DNA of 29,119 bases from CAZMJP01 sp964566895 (GTDB taxonomy: Bacteria; Patescibacteriota; Patescibacteriia; UBA2591; UBA6264), in assembly GCA_964566895.1 (NCBI GenBank), contig CAZMJP010000009.1, positions 1-29,119 on the forward strand, in the 5' to 3' direction. The notes beneath the pieces are model-generated. The model was given only the letters and a program-made list of their open reading frames with translations, did no database searches and was not told the origin of the DNA. Numbering within the stretch: position 1 is the first letter of the stretch; each line of letters starts with the position of its first letter. The position numbers and the translations under genes are program-made. This document shows, piece by piece, positions 1 through 7,005 of the stretch.

Positions 1-66
1 ACTTATTCTCCGGACAGGAAAGAGATTGTCTACTGTGAAAAGTGCTATCAATCCGAGGTAGTTTAA
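1..66 (+). CDS. C-terminal end of a small zinc-ribbon protein (5' end outside window)
   Basis: The first frame is open from base 1 to a TAA at 64-66 and encodes 21 residues ending YCEKCYQSEVV. The CxxC pair (residues 12 and 15 of the fragment) looks like the second half of a four-cysteine zinc ribbon, and the preceding TYSPDRKEIV resembles the tail of small zinc-binding proteins common in CPR genomes. The first cysteine pair would lie upstream of the window. Family assignment is from recalled similarity and only the tail is visible. A decayed copy of the same tail follows at 132-185. Confidence 0.5.
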   Translation, partial: TYSPDRKEIVYCEKCYQSEVV

Positions 67-98
67 CAGAGGCCTAGTTTAATAGGGGTCCGGCTTCT

Positions 99-133
99 GT
101 AGGTCCCCGTAGCCCCTGTAAGTCCCCGTAAGT
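99..133. repeat. Short degenerate tandem repeat, unit about 10 bp
   Basis: Four consecutive imperfect units begin with GTA: GTAGGTCCCC, GTAGCCCCT, GTAAGTCCCC, GTAAGT. They lie between the zinc-ribbon gene end and its duplicated remnant. No function can be assigned. Confidence 0.5.
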
Positions 134-185
134 CATTTGGAATTTGGTATGGGACGAAAAGTGCTACCAATCAGAAGTTGTCTAA
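132..185 (+). pseudogene. Remnant duplicate of the zinc-ribbon gene 3' end
   Basis: After an in-frame stop at 129-131 the frame reads to a TAA at 183-185 and ends WDEKCYQSEVV, matching the last nine residues (EKCYQSEVV) of the fragment at 1-66. Several codons differ only synonymously (TAC for TAT, TCA for TCC, GAA for GAG, GTC for GTT). The first zinc cysteine is replaced by D, and there is no start codon or upstream coding. It appears to be a decayed partial duplication. Synonymous drift suggests the copy was translated for some time after duplication. Confidence 0.5.
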
Positions 186-262
186 TCTACCATCCGCCCC
201 GTATTAATTTTTCAGCTGGGAATTAGAAATTTCGTTTAATAAAAAATAAAAATGGTAATTGT

Positions 263-1864
263 ATGGCGAGATATCATAGTAAAATACAACCAGTGATTTT
301 GATTATCTTGGACGGCTGGGGTATAGCCCCGCCTAATCAAAATAACGCCGTAACTTTGGCTAATCTGCCGGTTTTCAATAAATTAATTAGGATTTACCCA
401 ACTATGGCTTTGCAGTCAGCCGGAGAGGCAGTCGGCTTATCCTGGGGGGAAACCGGTAATTCTGAGGTTGGTCATCTTAATTTAGGGTCGGGGAGAATTG
501 TTTGGCAAAGTTTATCCACAATTAACCGAGCTATTATAGACGGCAGTTTTTTTAATAATAAAACCTTTATTCAAGCTATTGAGCATGTCAAGCAAAATAA
601 ATCAAATCTTCATCTAATTGGTTTGACCTCTAATGGGAATGTTCATTCGTCGGTTGATCATTTATACGCTTTATTAGAGTTGGCAAAAAAAAATGGGCTT
701 GAGAAGGTAAGCATCCATGCTATTTTAGATGGACGGGATACGCCCAAAGACGAAGGGATAAAAATTATCCAAGATCTTATTGTGAAAATTAAGGATATCG
801 GCATTGGTCAAATTGCGACCATCTCCGGACGATTTTGGGCAATGGACAGAGATAATCATTGGGAAAGGATTGAGCAAGTTTATTTAGCTGTGGCTAAAGG
901 TTTGGCCGAACAAGAATTTTCCGACCCGATTAAAGCGGTTGAATCATCTTATAAAAATAAGGTCTATGATGAGGAATTTAAACCATTGGTTATTGTGCGG
1001 GACGACGGACAGCCGGCAGGTGTGATAAGAGATAATGACGCGGTCATTTTTTTCAATTTTAGAGCTGACCGGGCCAGAGAGTTAACCCAATCTTTTGTTT
1101 TAGAAGAGTTCAGCGGTTTTAAAAGGAAAAAACTGGTTAATTTATTTTTCGTTGTTATGACTGAATATGAAAAGGAGTTGCCTGTTCAGATTGCTTTTCC
1201 GCCAGTGGTTATTGAGAATCCTTTAGCCGAAGTCATTAGCGATGAAGGTTTGGAACAATTACACATTGCTGAGACGGAAAAATACGCTCATGTAACCTTT
1301 TTCTTCAATGGAGGCAAAGAAGAGCCGTTTGAAGGAGAAAAAAGAATACTGATTCCCTCGCCGCGAATTGCTTCTTATGACCAAAAGCCGGAAATGTCGG
1401 CTTCGGAAGTTGCCCACCAAGTTCTTTGGGCTATTGACAGTGATAAATACAAATTTATTGTAGTTAATTTTGCCAATCCCGATATGGTGGCTCATACTGG
1501 TAATTTGTCAGCCACGATTAAGGCATTAGAGGCGGTAGATAAAATAACCGGCAAAATATTTGATTTAGCTTTGAAAAAGGGTTGGGCAATCATTATTACT
1601 TCTGATCACGGCAATGCTGAGGTATTAGTTAATCCGCGGAGCGGAGAAATAGACAAAGAGCACAATGCCAACCCTGTTCCTTTTATTATCATAAGAGACC
1701 AGAGTTTAGTTTCCAAAAAGTCCGACTTTGACGACGTTGGAGCCCTTCCTTCTGATTTATCTTTGATAACCCCGACGGGCGTTTTAGCTGACGTTGCTCC
1801 AACGGTTTTAAAAATAATGGGAATCCCCAAACCGAAAGAAATGACCGGCACTTCATTAATTTGA
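263..1864 (+). CDS. gpmI: 2,3-bisphosphoglycerate-independent phosphoglycerate mutase
   Basis: This cytosolic enzyme interconverts 3-phosphoglycerate and 2-phosphoglycerate in glycolysis through a phosphoserine intermediate and two Mn ions. The 533-residue product is slightly longer than the usual 510 or so. The N-terminal phosphatase-like domain opens with VILIILDGWG (metal ligand D17). The catalytic serine is S67 in GNSEVGH. DGRDTP, in the inserted transferase domain, follows near residue 155, then FRADRAR, and the C-terminal metal motifs NPDMVAHTGN and TSDHGNAE near residue 450. The ATG at 263 is the only one giving a proper N-terminus; no Shine-Dalgarno is visible in its A-rich leader. 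The gene is followed by secA after 46 bp. Confidence 0.97.
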   Translation: MARYHSKIQPVILIILDGWGIAPPNQNNAVTLANLPVFNKLIRIYPTMALQSAGEAVGLSWGETGNSEVGHLNLGSGRIVWQSLSTINRAIIDGSFFNNKTFIQAIEHVKQNKSNLHLIGLTSNGNVHSSVDHLYALLELAKKNGLEKVSIHAILDGRDTPKDEGIKIIQDLIVKIKDIGIGQIATISGRFWAMDRDNHWERIEQVYLAVAKGLAEQEFSDPIKAVESSYKNKVYDEEFKPLVIVRDDGQPAGVIRDNDAVIFFNFRADRARELTQSFVLEEFSGFKRKKLVNLFFVVMTEYEKELPVQIAFPPVVIENPLAEVISDEGLEQLHIAETEKYAHVTFFFNGGKEEPFEGEKRILIPSPRIASYDQKPEMSASEVAHQVLWAIDSDKYKFIVVNFANPDMVAHTGNLSATIKALEAVDKITGKIFDLALKKGWAIIITSDHGNAEVLVNPRSGEIDKEHNANPVPFIIIRDQSLVSKKSDFDDVGALPSDLSLITPTGVLADVAPTVLKIMGIPKPKEMTGTSLI

Positions 1865-1880
1865 GATTAAAAAAAGTCTG

Positions 1881-1895
1881 GGAAGCCTCGCTTCC
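1881..1895. other. Small hairpin between gpmI and secA
   Basis: GGAAGC-CTC-GCTTCC forms a six-pair stem with a three-base loop. On the plus strand there is no following T-run. On the minus strand a run of T (plus 1869-1876) lies downstream, so it would look like a terminator only for antisense transcription. Confidence 0.3.
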
Positions 1896-1910
1896 AAACT
1901 TCTTCCGATT

Positions 1911-4742
1911 ATGTCTTTTTTATTAAAAATTTTCGGCGATCCGAACAAAAGGGAAATTGGCAAACTTCAGGCAATCGTTGGAGAAGTCAACAAATTTGAG
2001 CCGCAATTCGAGAAATTAAAGAACGAAGAATTTAAAAATAAAACCCTTGAGTTTAGACAATATCTTCAAAAAAACGGGGATAAAGATAAAATTTTGCCCG
2101 AAGCCTTTGCTTTAGTCCGCGAAGCCAGCAAAAGAACGTTAAAACAAAGACATTTTGACGTTCAGTTGATGGGTGGTATTGTTTTACATCAGGGAAAAAT
2201 CGCGGAGATGAGAACCGGTGAAGGCAAGACCTTGGCTGCCACTTGCCCTGTTTATTTAAACGCTTTAGACGCTAAAGGTGTTCATGTGGTTACGGTTAAT
2301 GATTATTTAGCCAAGCGAGATTGTGTTTGGATGGGGCAGATTTATCATCTTTTGGGTTTGAAGACAAGTTGCATTGTTCACGATGCTGCCTTTATTTATG
2401 ACCCCGGTTATAACAAAGAAAATCCGAAATCCGAAATCCCAAATTCCAAACAAATTTTCCCTCAAGACGGGGCCCCGCTTCGCGCGGGAAATTCTAATGA
2501 CCAGAATTCAGAAAGAGACAGATTAAGAGACGAACAAGGAAGTTTTAAAATAGAAGAAAGTTATTTAAGACCAATCAGCCGAAAAGAAGCGTATCAAGCG
2601 GATATTACTTACGGCACTAATAATGAGTTTGGCTTTGATTATTTACGCGATAATTTAGTTTATGATTTAGCCGCTGTAGTCCAGAGGGATCTTCATTATG
2701 CCATTGTTGATGAGATTGACAGTATCTTGATTGATGAGGCTCGAACTCCGTTGATCATTTCGGCTCCGGCCGAGGAATCGGCTGATTTATATTATAAATT
2801 GGCTCGTTTGGTTAATACTTTGAAGACAGGCGAGGATTATGTGATTGACGAAAAATTAAGGGCTGTGACCTTGACTGAAGGCGGAGTTAACAAGATGGCC
2901 GTCTTTTTAGGACAGGATCCTTGGGAAAATAATAACTTTACTTTAATCCACCATATAGATGCGGCTTTAAAAGCGAGAACTCTTTTCCAAAAGGATCGCG
3001 ATTATGTGGTCAAGAATAATGAGATTATTATTGTTGACGAATTTACCGGCCGCTTAATGTACGGCCGTCGGTATTCTGAAGGCATTCATCAGGCTATTGA
3101 GGCGAAAGAAAATGTTGATATAAAGCAAGAATCAAACACTTTGGCGACGATAACTTTTCAGAATTATTTTCGTTATTATAAGAAATTATCAGGGATGACT
3201 GGAACGGCAGTTACTGAGGCGGAGGAGTTTCACAAAATCTACGGTCTCGAAGTGGTAGTTATTCCAACCAATAAACCGATGATTAGACAAAATTTATCTG
3301 ACAAGATTTACCGGACTAAAGAGGCGAAATTTAAGGCTGTAATCAGCGAAATAAAGCGACGTCATCAAAATGGGCAGCCAATTTTAGTCGGTACCGGTGG
3401 ATTCACCATTGGCGAGCGGACCGTTGGCGCTATAGAGAAGAATAGGATGATTAAAAATATGTTGGAAAAGGAAGGGCTGATTTGTCAAGTTTTAGACGCA
3501 ACCAATCACGAAAAAGAAGGGCAGATTATTGCTCAAGCTGGGAGATTAGGGGGAATAACGGTAGCCACAAATATGGCTGGCCGAGGGGTGGATATTGTCT
3601 TGGGCGGTAACCCGCCGGACTTGGAAGAGCAGAAAAAAGTTCTTGAATTGGGTGGGCTTCATATTATTGGTACGGAAAGGCATGAGGCCAGGCGGATTGA
3701 TAATCAGCTCCGTGGTCGAGCCGGCCGACAAGGAGACCCGGGTTCATCCCAATTTTTTATTTCTTTAGATGACGACCTGATGCGTATTTTCGGTGGCGCT
3801 CGGCTTTCAACTTTGATGCAGGGACTAAAAGTACCGGATGATTTTCCGATTGAAAATAAAATAGTTTCTCGTTCCATTGAAGCGGCGCAAAAAAGAATTG
3901 AAGGATTTAATTTTGACACCCGAAAACATTTGTTGGAATATGACGATGTTTTGAATAAGCACCGGGAAACAGTCTATCGCCGGAGGAGGGGCATTTTAAA
4001 AATGAGCGGTTTGGAACTGCGTCAGGAAGTCTTGAAAATAGTGAGGACAGAAATAGTTAAAATAGTTGAATCTCATACCTCGGGCGATGACCAGAGTAAA
4101 TGGGATATTAAAGGAATTGTTGAAATAGTTAAGAATATTTTTCCCGCAGACGAGAAATCTTTAATAGACGGCTTGGGAGAGATTTATCAGCAGGCCGGCG
4201 ATAATAAATCCGACTCTTATACGCGGGACAGGATAATCAAATATTTAATGGAGCTAGCCGGTATTTCTTATCAGGATTTGGAAAAAAGAGTTGGGGAATC
4301 ACGGGAGAAGTTGGGTCTTGGGGGCTTGACTCCCCAACAAATAATGGCTCAGATTGCCCGGTCAATTCTTTTACAAAGCATTGATCGCTATTGGGTTTAT
4401 CATTTAGACGTGATTAACAATTTAAAGGGCGGTATTGGTCTGCGGGCTTATGGTCAGCAGGACCCGCTGGTTGAATATAAAAGGGAGTCTTTTAAAAAGT
4501 TCAATCAGCTGATGGATGCGGTTAATAAGCAAGTGGTTTTTTCTATTTACAAAGTTGGGATGATTGGACAATTGCCGAAACAGGAGCGACTGGATATAAA
4601 ACTAAGCGGCGCCCAAAAGACGAGCGGAAGGGGGATTGTTTCTGAATCGGACTCGCCGGCGGAAAAGGGTAAAAAGGTCGGCCGTAATGACCCCTGCCCT
4701 TGCGGCAGCGGAAAGAAATACAAAAGGTGTCATGGGAAATAA
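1911..4742 (+). CDS. secA: Protein translocase subunit SecA
   Basis: SecA is the ATPase motor that pushes preproteins through SecYEG at the inner face of the membrane. The 943-residue product carries Walker A RTGEGKT (101-107), the DEAD-type motif in DEIDSILIDEARTP (268-280), ADITYGTNNEFGFDYLRDN (230-248), the preprotein cross-linking and second ATPase domains (GRLMYGRRYSEG; GRGVDIVLGG; GRAGRQGDPGSS), the helical scaffold/wing region, and a C-terminal zinc motif CPCGSGKKYKRCHGK (C929, C931, C940, H941), which in other bacteria binds SecB or ribosomes. Residues about 171-201 look like a repeat-derived insertion (separate entry). The stop codon is one base before the next gene, suggesting cotranscription. 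secD and secF lie about 2.3 kb downstream. Confidence 0.97.
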   Translation: MSFLLKIFGDPNKREIGKLQAIVGEVNKFEPQFEKLKNEEFKNKTLEFRQYLQKNGDKDKILPEAFALVREASKRTLKQRHFDVQLMGGIVLHQGKIAEMRTGEGKTLAATCPVYLNALDAKGVHVVTVNDYLAKRDCVWMGQIYHLLGLKTSCIVHDAAFIYDPGYNKENPKSEIPNSKQIFPQDGAPLRAGNSNDQNSERDRLRDEQGSFKIEESYLRPISRKEAYQADITYGTNNEFGFDYLRDNLVYDLAAVVQRDLHYAIVDEIDSILIDEARTPLIISAPAEESADLYYKLARLVNTLKTGEDYVIDEKLRAVTLTEGGVNKMAVFLGQDPWENNNFTLIHHIDAALKARTLFQKDRDYVVKNNEIIIVDEFTGRLMYGRRYSEGIHQAIEAKENVDIKQESNTLATITFQNYFRYYKKLSGMTGTAVTEAEEFHKIYGLEVVVIPTNKPMIRQNLSDKIYRTKEAKFKAVISEIKRRHQNGQPILVGTGGFTIGERTVGAIEKNRMIKNMLEKEGLICQVLDATNHEKEGQIIAQAGRLGGITVATNMAGRGVDIVLGGNPPDLEEQKKVLELGGLHIIGTERHEARRIDNQLRGRAGRQGDPGSSQFFISLDDDLMRIFGGARLSTLMQGLKVPDDFPIENKIVSRSIEAAQKRIEGFNFDTRKHLLEYDDVLNKHRETVYRRRRGILKMSGLELRQEVLKIVRTEIVKIVESHTSGDDQSKWDIKGIVEIVKNIFPADEKSLIDGLGEIYQQAGDNKSDSYTRDRIIKYLMELAGISYQDLEKRVGESREKLGLGGLTPQQIMAQIARSILLQSIDRYWVYHLDVINNLKGGIGLRAYGQQDPLVEYKRESFKKFNQLMDAVNKQVVFSIYKVGMIGQLPKQERLDIKLSGAQKTSGRGIVSESDSPAEKGKKVGRNDPCPCGSGKKYKRCHGK
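2421..2513 (+). repeat. Repeat-like element translated within secA
   Basis: The DNA runs as near-repeats of AAATCCGA / AAATCCC / AAATTCC, followed by a GC-rich hairpin (GGGGCCCC, then CCCGC-TTCGC-GCGGG at about 2474-2489) and an AATTCTAATGACCAGAATTC palindromic tract. It encodes low-complexity residues about 171-201 (Asn, Pro, Lys, Ser, Gln-rich) immediately before the conserved ERD...GSFKIEE...RPISRKEAY segment. Base composition and repetitiveness differ from flanking secA and resemble intergenic repeats. The reading frame is kept. Confidence 0.5.
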
Positions 4743-4743
4743 T

Positions 4744-5010
4744 ATGGCAATAATTAAGAAAAAAATTTGGCCAGAATATTTTGACGCAGTAGCTTCTGGG
4801 AAGAAAAAATATGAGCTTCGCCTCAACGACTTTGAAGTAAAAGAGGGCGATACGCTCATGCTTGAAGAATGGAATCCCGAAACGAAAGAATATACAGGAA
4901 GAAAGGTTGAGAAAAAAGTAACTTATGTCGGGAGATTCAAGATGGACAAGTTGTTCTGGCCAGAAGAAGAAATAAAAGAAAAGGGAATTCAAATTATTTC
5001 GCTGGAATAG
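4744..5010 (+). CDS. DUF3850/ASCH-like (PUA-fold) small protein
   Basis: The 88-residue product reads IIKKKIWPEYFDAVASGKKK then YELRLNDFEVKEGDTLMLEEW, the pattern of DUF3850, a compact PUA/ASCH-like fold thought to bind RNA or modified nucleotides. The start is placed at ATG 4744 because the frame upstream lies inside secA and reads basic junk; an in-frame ATG at 4732 overlapping the secA stop is an alternative. AGGTG within the secA 3' end may serve as a weak SD. It begins one base after the secA stop, so translational coupling is likely. Biological role is unknown; relatives occur in phages and small genomes. Confidence 0.75.
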   Translation: MAIIKKKIWPEYFDAVASGKKKYELRLNDFEVKEGDTLMLEEWNPETKEYTGRKVEKKVTYVGRFKMDKLFWPEEEIKEKGIQIISLE

Positions 5011-5025
5011 TCCTGCGGGACAGCA

Positions 5026-5046
5026 TTTAGGTGCCCGGCACCTAAA
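5026..5046. other. Perfect inverted repeat / hairpin
   Basis: TTTAGGTGC-CCG-GCACCTAAA is a perfect nine-pair stem with a three-base loop between the DUF3850 and SET genes. No T-run follows, so it is not a canonical terminator. It could be an RNA processing or stability hairpin or an intergenic palindromic repeat. Confidence 0.55.
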
Positions 5047-5054
5047 GAATAAAT

Positions 5055-5465
5055 ATGAATCAATTTGTAAAAATCAAAGAGAGCGAAAAACAAGGGAAAG
5101 GACTTTTTGCCTTAAAAGATTTTAAAAAAGGAGAGATTTTGTATTCGTTTAAAAAAGGAAGGACACTGAATCGTAGCGAGATTCAAAATTTATCAAAATT
5201 GGAAAAAATATATCTTGATCAAATTGGAGAGAATAAGTATGAAATTATTGAGTCGCCGGGATGTTATGCCAACCATTCCTGTGAACCGAATACTGAAGAA
5301 AAAAATAGGGTTGGGTACACCTTAATGGATATTAAAAAAGGAGAGGAGATTACGATTGATTATGATAATGTGGCCTATCTTGAAAAACCTTTTAAGTGTC
5401 GTTGTGGCTCTAAAAATTGTCGAGGATTGATACGGGGAAAAAATAAAAAGTTTTATGAAAAATAA
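5055..5465 (+). CDS. SET-domain protein lysine methyltransferase-like
   Basis: The 136-residue product is a compact SET domain, the fold that transfers methyl groups from S-adenosylmethionine to protein lysines. Visible hallmarks are GKGLFALKDFKKGE (14-27), the pseudoknot motif NHSCEPNT (73-80), GEEITIDYD (96-104) with the catalytic-type tyrosine Y103, and a post-SET zinc cluster CRCGSKNC (C115, C117, C122, with C76 of the NHSC motif a plausible fourth ligand). It lacks pre-SET and extra domains. Substrate is unknown; ribosomal or nucleoid proteins are possible. The ATG at 5055 gives the canonical start and no SD is visible. It sits in a block of small accessory genes, with DUF4406 six bases downstream. 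Confidence 0.85.
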   Translation: MNQFVKIKESEKQGKGLFALKDFKKGEILYSFKKGRTLNRSEIQNLSKLEKIYLDQIGENKYEIIESPGCYANHSCEPNTEEKNRVGYTLMDIKKGEEITIDYDNVAYLEKPFKCRCGSKNCRGLIRGKNKKFYEK

Positions 5466-5471
5466 AAGGTT

Positions 5472-5846
5472 ATGAAAATAGTCTTTATTTCCGGACAATT
5501 GACCAGCGGCTGGGACGGAAAAGACAGAAGTTTTATTGAAGACAGAATAAAAGAGGCGGAGAAATATCAACTTGCCTTGATTAACGCCGGTATTGGTTGT
5601 TTTTGCGCCCACACCCATACTTCTTTCCATTATGAAAAAGGGAGTATTGCTCTCCCCGAGTTTTATTATGAGATGGATATGGAGTTTCTTAAAAGAGCCG
5701 CGGACGCGGTTTTGGCAATGCCGGGGTGGGAGAAGTCCAGAGGGGCAGAAAAGGAAGTGAAATGGGCAAGAGAAAATAATTTGCCGATTTTTTATCCGAC
5801 ATCTTCCGATGACATAGATGATATTATCATCTGGTCACAAAAGTAG
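5472..5846 (+). CDS. DUF4406-type, nucleoside 2-deoxyribosyltransferase-like protein
   Basis: The 124-residue protein begins MKIVFISGQLT, has SFIEDRIKEAEKYQLALINAG (20-40), an acidic ALPEFYYEMDMEFLKRAADAV segment, and the signature MPGWEKSRGAEKEVKWA (83-99) followed by LPIFYP. This pattern belongs to the DUF4406/DUF1937 group of the nucleoside 2-deoxyribosyltransferase-like Rossmann fold; members are common in phages and accessory loci. The exact reaction cannot be given. AAAAGG just before the ATG may act as a weak SD. It lies six bases after the SET gene and 37 bp before a NUDIX gene, suggesting one transcript. Confidence 0.75.
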   Translation: MKIVFISGQLTSGWDGKDRSFIEDRIKEAEKYQLALINAGIGCFCAHTHTSFHYEKGSIALPEFYYEMDMEFLKRAADAVLAMPGWEKSRGAEKEVKWARENNLPIFYPTSSDDIDDIIIWSQK

Positions 5847-5883
5847 TTATAAAAAGAGATGACAAAATAATTATAGAAATTTT

Positions 5884-6375
5884 ATGGGAGTAGATAACCA
5901 ATATCTTCATGAAGTGGCGATTACGGCCATTATTGTGAAGAACAATAAATATCTGATTACGAGAAGGTCGCCAAATAAGAAGCGATTTCCGGGAATGTGG
6001 ACAGTGCCGGGCGGAAAGATGGAAACCGATGATTATTTGAAATTGCCCAAAGACACGGAGTTTTACTGGTATAATGTTCTTGAAAGAACTCTTCGTCGGG
6101 AGATAAAAGAAGAGGTCGGGATTGACATTGATAATATTGAATACGTGACAAGTTTGGCAACGGTTCACCCCGACGGCAGTCCATCTTTGGTGATTTCTTG
6201 TCTGGCTGATTATGTTTCCGGTGAGATTAAACTTCAGGCGGAAGAAAACGATCAGTTTGCCTGGATTAACTTGGAAGAGGCAAAAAAATATCAACTTCTG
6301 GATGGAATTTATGATGAGTTGGTGATGGTTGAGAATAAAAAAAGGGAGAAGAGAACAGAGTGGAGAAGATTTTAA
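5884..6375 (+). CDS. NUDIX hydrolase
   Basis: The 163-residue product has the NUDIX hydrolase core: a first strand AITAIIVKNNKYLITRRS, WTVPGGK (39-45) and the catalytic helix RREIKEEVGI (71-80), which binds Mg and cleaves nucleoside-diphosphate-linked substrates. Between GGKMET and the RE-EE helix there are about 13-15 extra residues (YLKLPKDTEFYWYNVLERTL), so the classical GX5EX7REUXEEXGU spacing is not met. A NUDIX subgroup with such an insertion exists in many bacteria. The substrate is unknown; nucleotide-pool cleaning or salvage is plausible given the DUF4406 neighbour. Start ATG 5884, no SD. Confidence 0.88.
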   Translation: MGVDNQYLHEVAITAIIVKNNKYLITRRSPNKKRFPGMWTVPGGKMETDDYLKLPKDTEFYWYNVLERTLRREIKEEVGIDIDNIEYVTSLATVHPDGSPSLVISCLADYVSGEIKLQAEENDQFAWINLEEAKKYQLLDGIYDELVMVENKKREKRTEWRRF

Positions 6376-6397
6376 AATATCATAGAAAACAAGTGAT

Positions 6398-6616
6398 ATG
6401 AAGAATATAATTAAACCGGGTAAATATAGGCATTATAAAGGAAAAGAATATAAAGTCATTGGAATAGCAAAACACAGCGAGACACAGGAGAAATTGGTTG
6501 TGTATCAGGCGCTTTATGGCGAAAGACAAATTTGGGTTAGACCGTTGAAGATGTTTACGGAGAAAATTGAAGTGGATGGTAAAAAAATTTCAAGATTTGA
6601 ACATCTTGATAAATAA
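6398..6616 (+). CDS. DUF1653 domain protein
   Basis: The 72-residue protein contains KPGKYRHYKGKEYKVIGIAK, HSETQEKLVVYQALYG and IWVRPLKMFTEKIEVDGKK, then RFEHL. These are the hallmarks of DUF1653, a short stand-alone beta-rich domain of unknown function. It is the last gene of the small-gene block that starts after secA, 22 bp after the NUDIX gene. Start ATG 6398; no clear SD. Confidence 0.88.
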   Translation: MKNIIKPGKYRHYKGKEYKVIGIAKHSETQEKLVVYQALYGERQIWVRPLKMFTEKIEVDGKKISRFEHLDK

Positions 6617-6662
6617 TCCCCGCGGTTGGCCGCTAAAGTTTAAAGGGTGTTGGGAGCGGGGA
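6617..6662. other. GC-rich stem-loop after DUF1653
   Basis: TCCCCGC (6617-6623) pairs with GCGGGGA (6656-6662). An alternative inner hairpin GCGG-TTGG-CCGC overlaps the left arm. AAAA rather than a T-run follows, so this is not a standard terminator. It may be an mRNA 3'-end structure for the accessory operon. Confidence 0.35.
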
Positions 6663-6697
6663 AAATGATTATGAAGGTCAAATCTCTTTTTGATTTC

Positions 6698-6725
6698 TTG
6701 ACGAATCTTTTGTCTTTGGTAAAAT
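6698..6725 (+). promoter_or_regulatory. Sigma-70-type promoter for the 44-residue gene
   Basis: TTGACG (6698-6703), a 16-bp spacer and TAAAAT (6720-6725). The start would be near 6732, giving a leader of about 27 nt that contains the full SD AAAGGAGGTG. The match and position suggest the small gene has its own transcript, possibly extending into secD. Confidence 0.55.
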
Positions 6726-6758
6726 AGAACATACGAGGACGAAAGGAGGTGAGGAGCT

Positions 6759-6893
6759 GTGAATAAAAAAGAGAAGAAAGAATTTGAAGAATTGAAAAAA
6801 AAGGTCGCAGAGCTGGAGAAGAATTTAAAGGAGCTCCGTAAAGAGTTCTCCCGACACAAAAGGAACGACCCGAACCTTTTAATTGGTTTTTAG
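6759..6893 (+). CDS. 44-residue charged coiled-coil protein, GTG start
   Basis: A GTG at 6759 follows a near-perfect Shine-Dalgarno (AAAGGAGGTG, about 6742-6751) and opens a 44-codon frame ending TAG at 6891-6893. Residues 1-30 are a Lys/Glu-rich helix with leucines spaced as a coiled coil (FEELKKKVAELEKNLKELRK). The tail SRHKRNDPNLLIGF is neutral to basic. No domain is recognised. The SD and promoter, rare among neighbouring genes, support a real gene despite its size. It sits between the accessory block and secD. A small structural or regulatory partner is a guess. Confidence 0.65.
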   Translation: MNKKEKKEFEELKKKVAELEKNLKELRKEFSRHKRNDPNLLIGF

Positions 6894-6924
6894 TTGGATA
6901 GCTCGGGGAAAGATTTCAAAAGAG

Positions 6925-6949
6925 ATGGGGGAGAATAATCTTCCCCCAT
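6925..6949. other. Stem-loop upstream of secD
   Basis: ATGGGGGA (6925-6932) and TCCCCCAT (6942-6949) form a perfect eight-pair stem with a nine-base loop. There is no T-run. It lies in the 112-bp gap between the 44-residue gene and secD and could limit read-through or protect the upstream mRNA end. Confidence 0.5.
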
Positions 6950-7005
6950 AAGTCCCGTTAAAACAGTGTTCTACTTGCCACTTGTCGCCAAGAAAATAAA
7001 TTTAT

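Noticed and set aside
4636..4743. Upstream extension of the DUF3850 frame into secA
   Set aside because: The translated extension is Arg/Lys-rich out-of-frame secA sequence (its zinc-tail region) with no similarity to DUF3850. The ATG at 4744 is the sensible start.
6975..7002. TTGCCA-16-TAAATT before secD as a promoter
   Set aside because: The predicted start would fall after the secD ATG at 7006, and the -10 match is weak.
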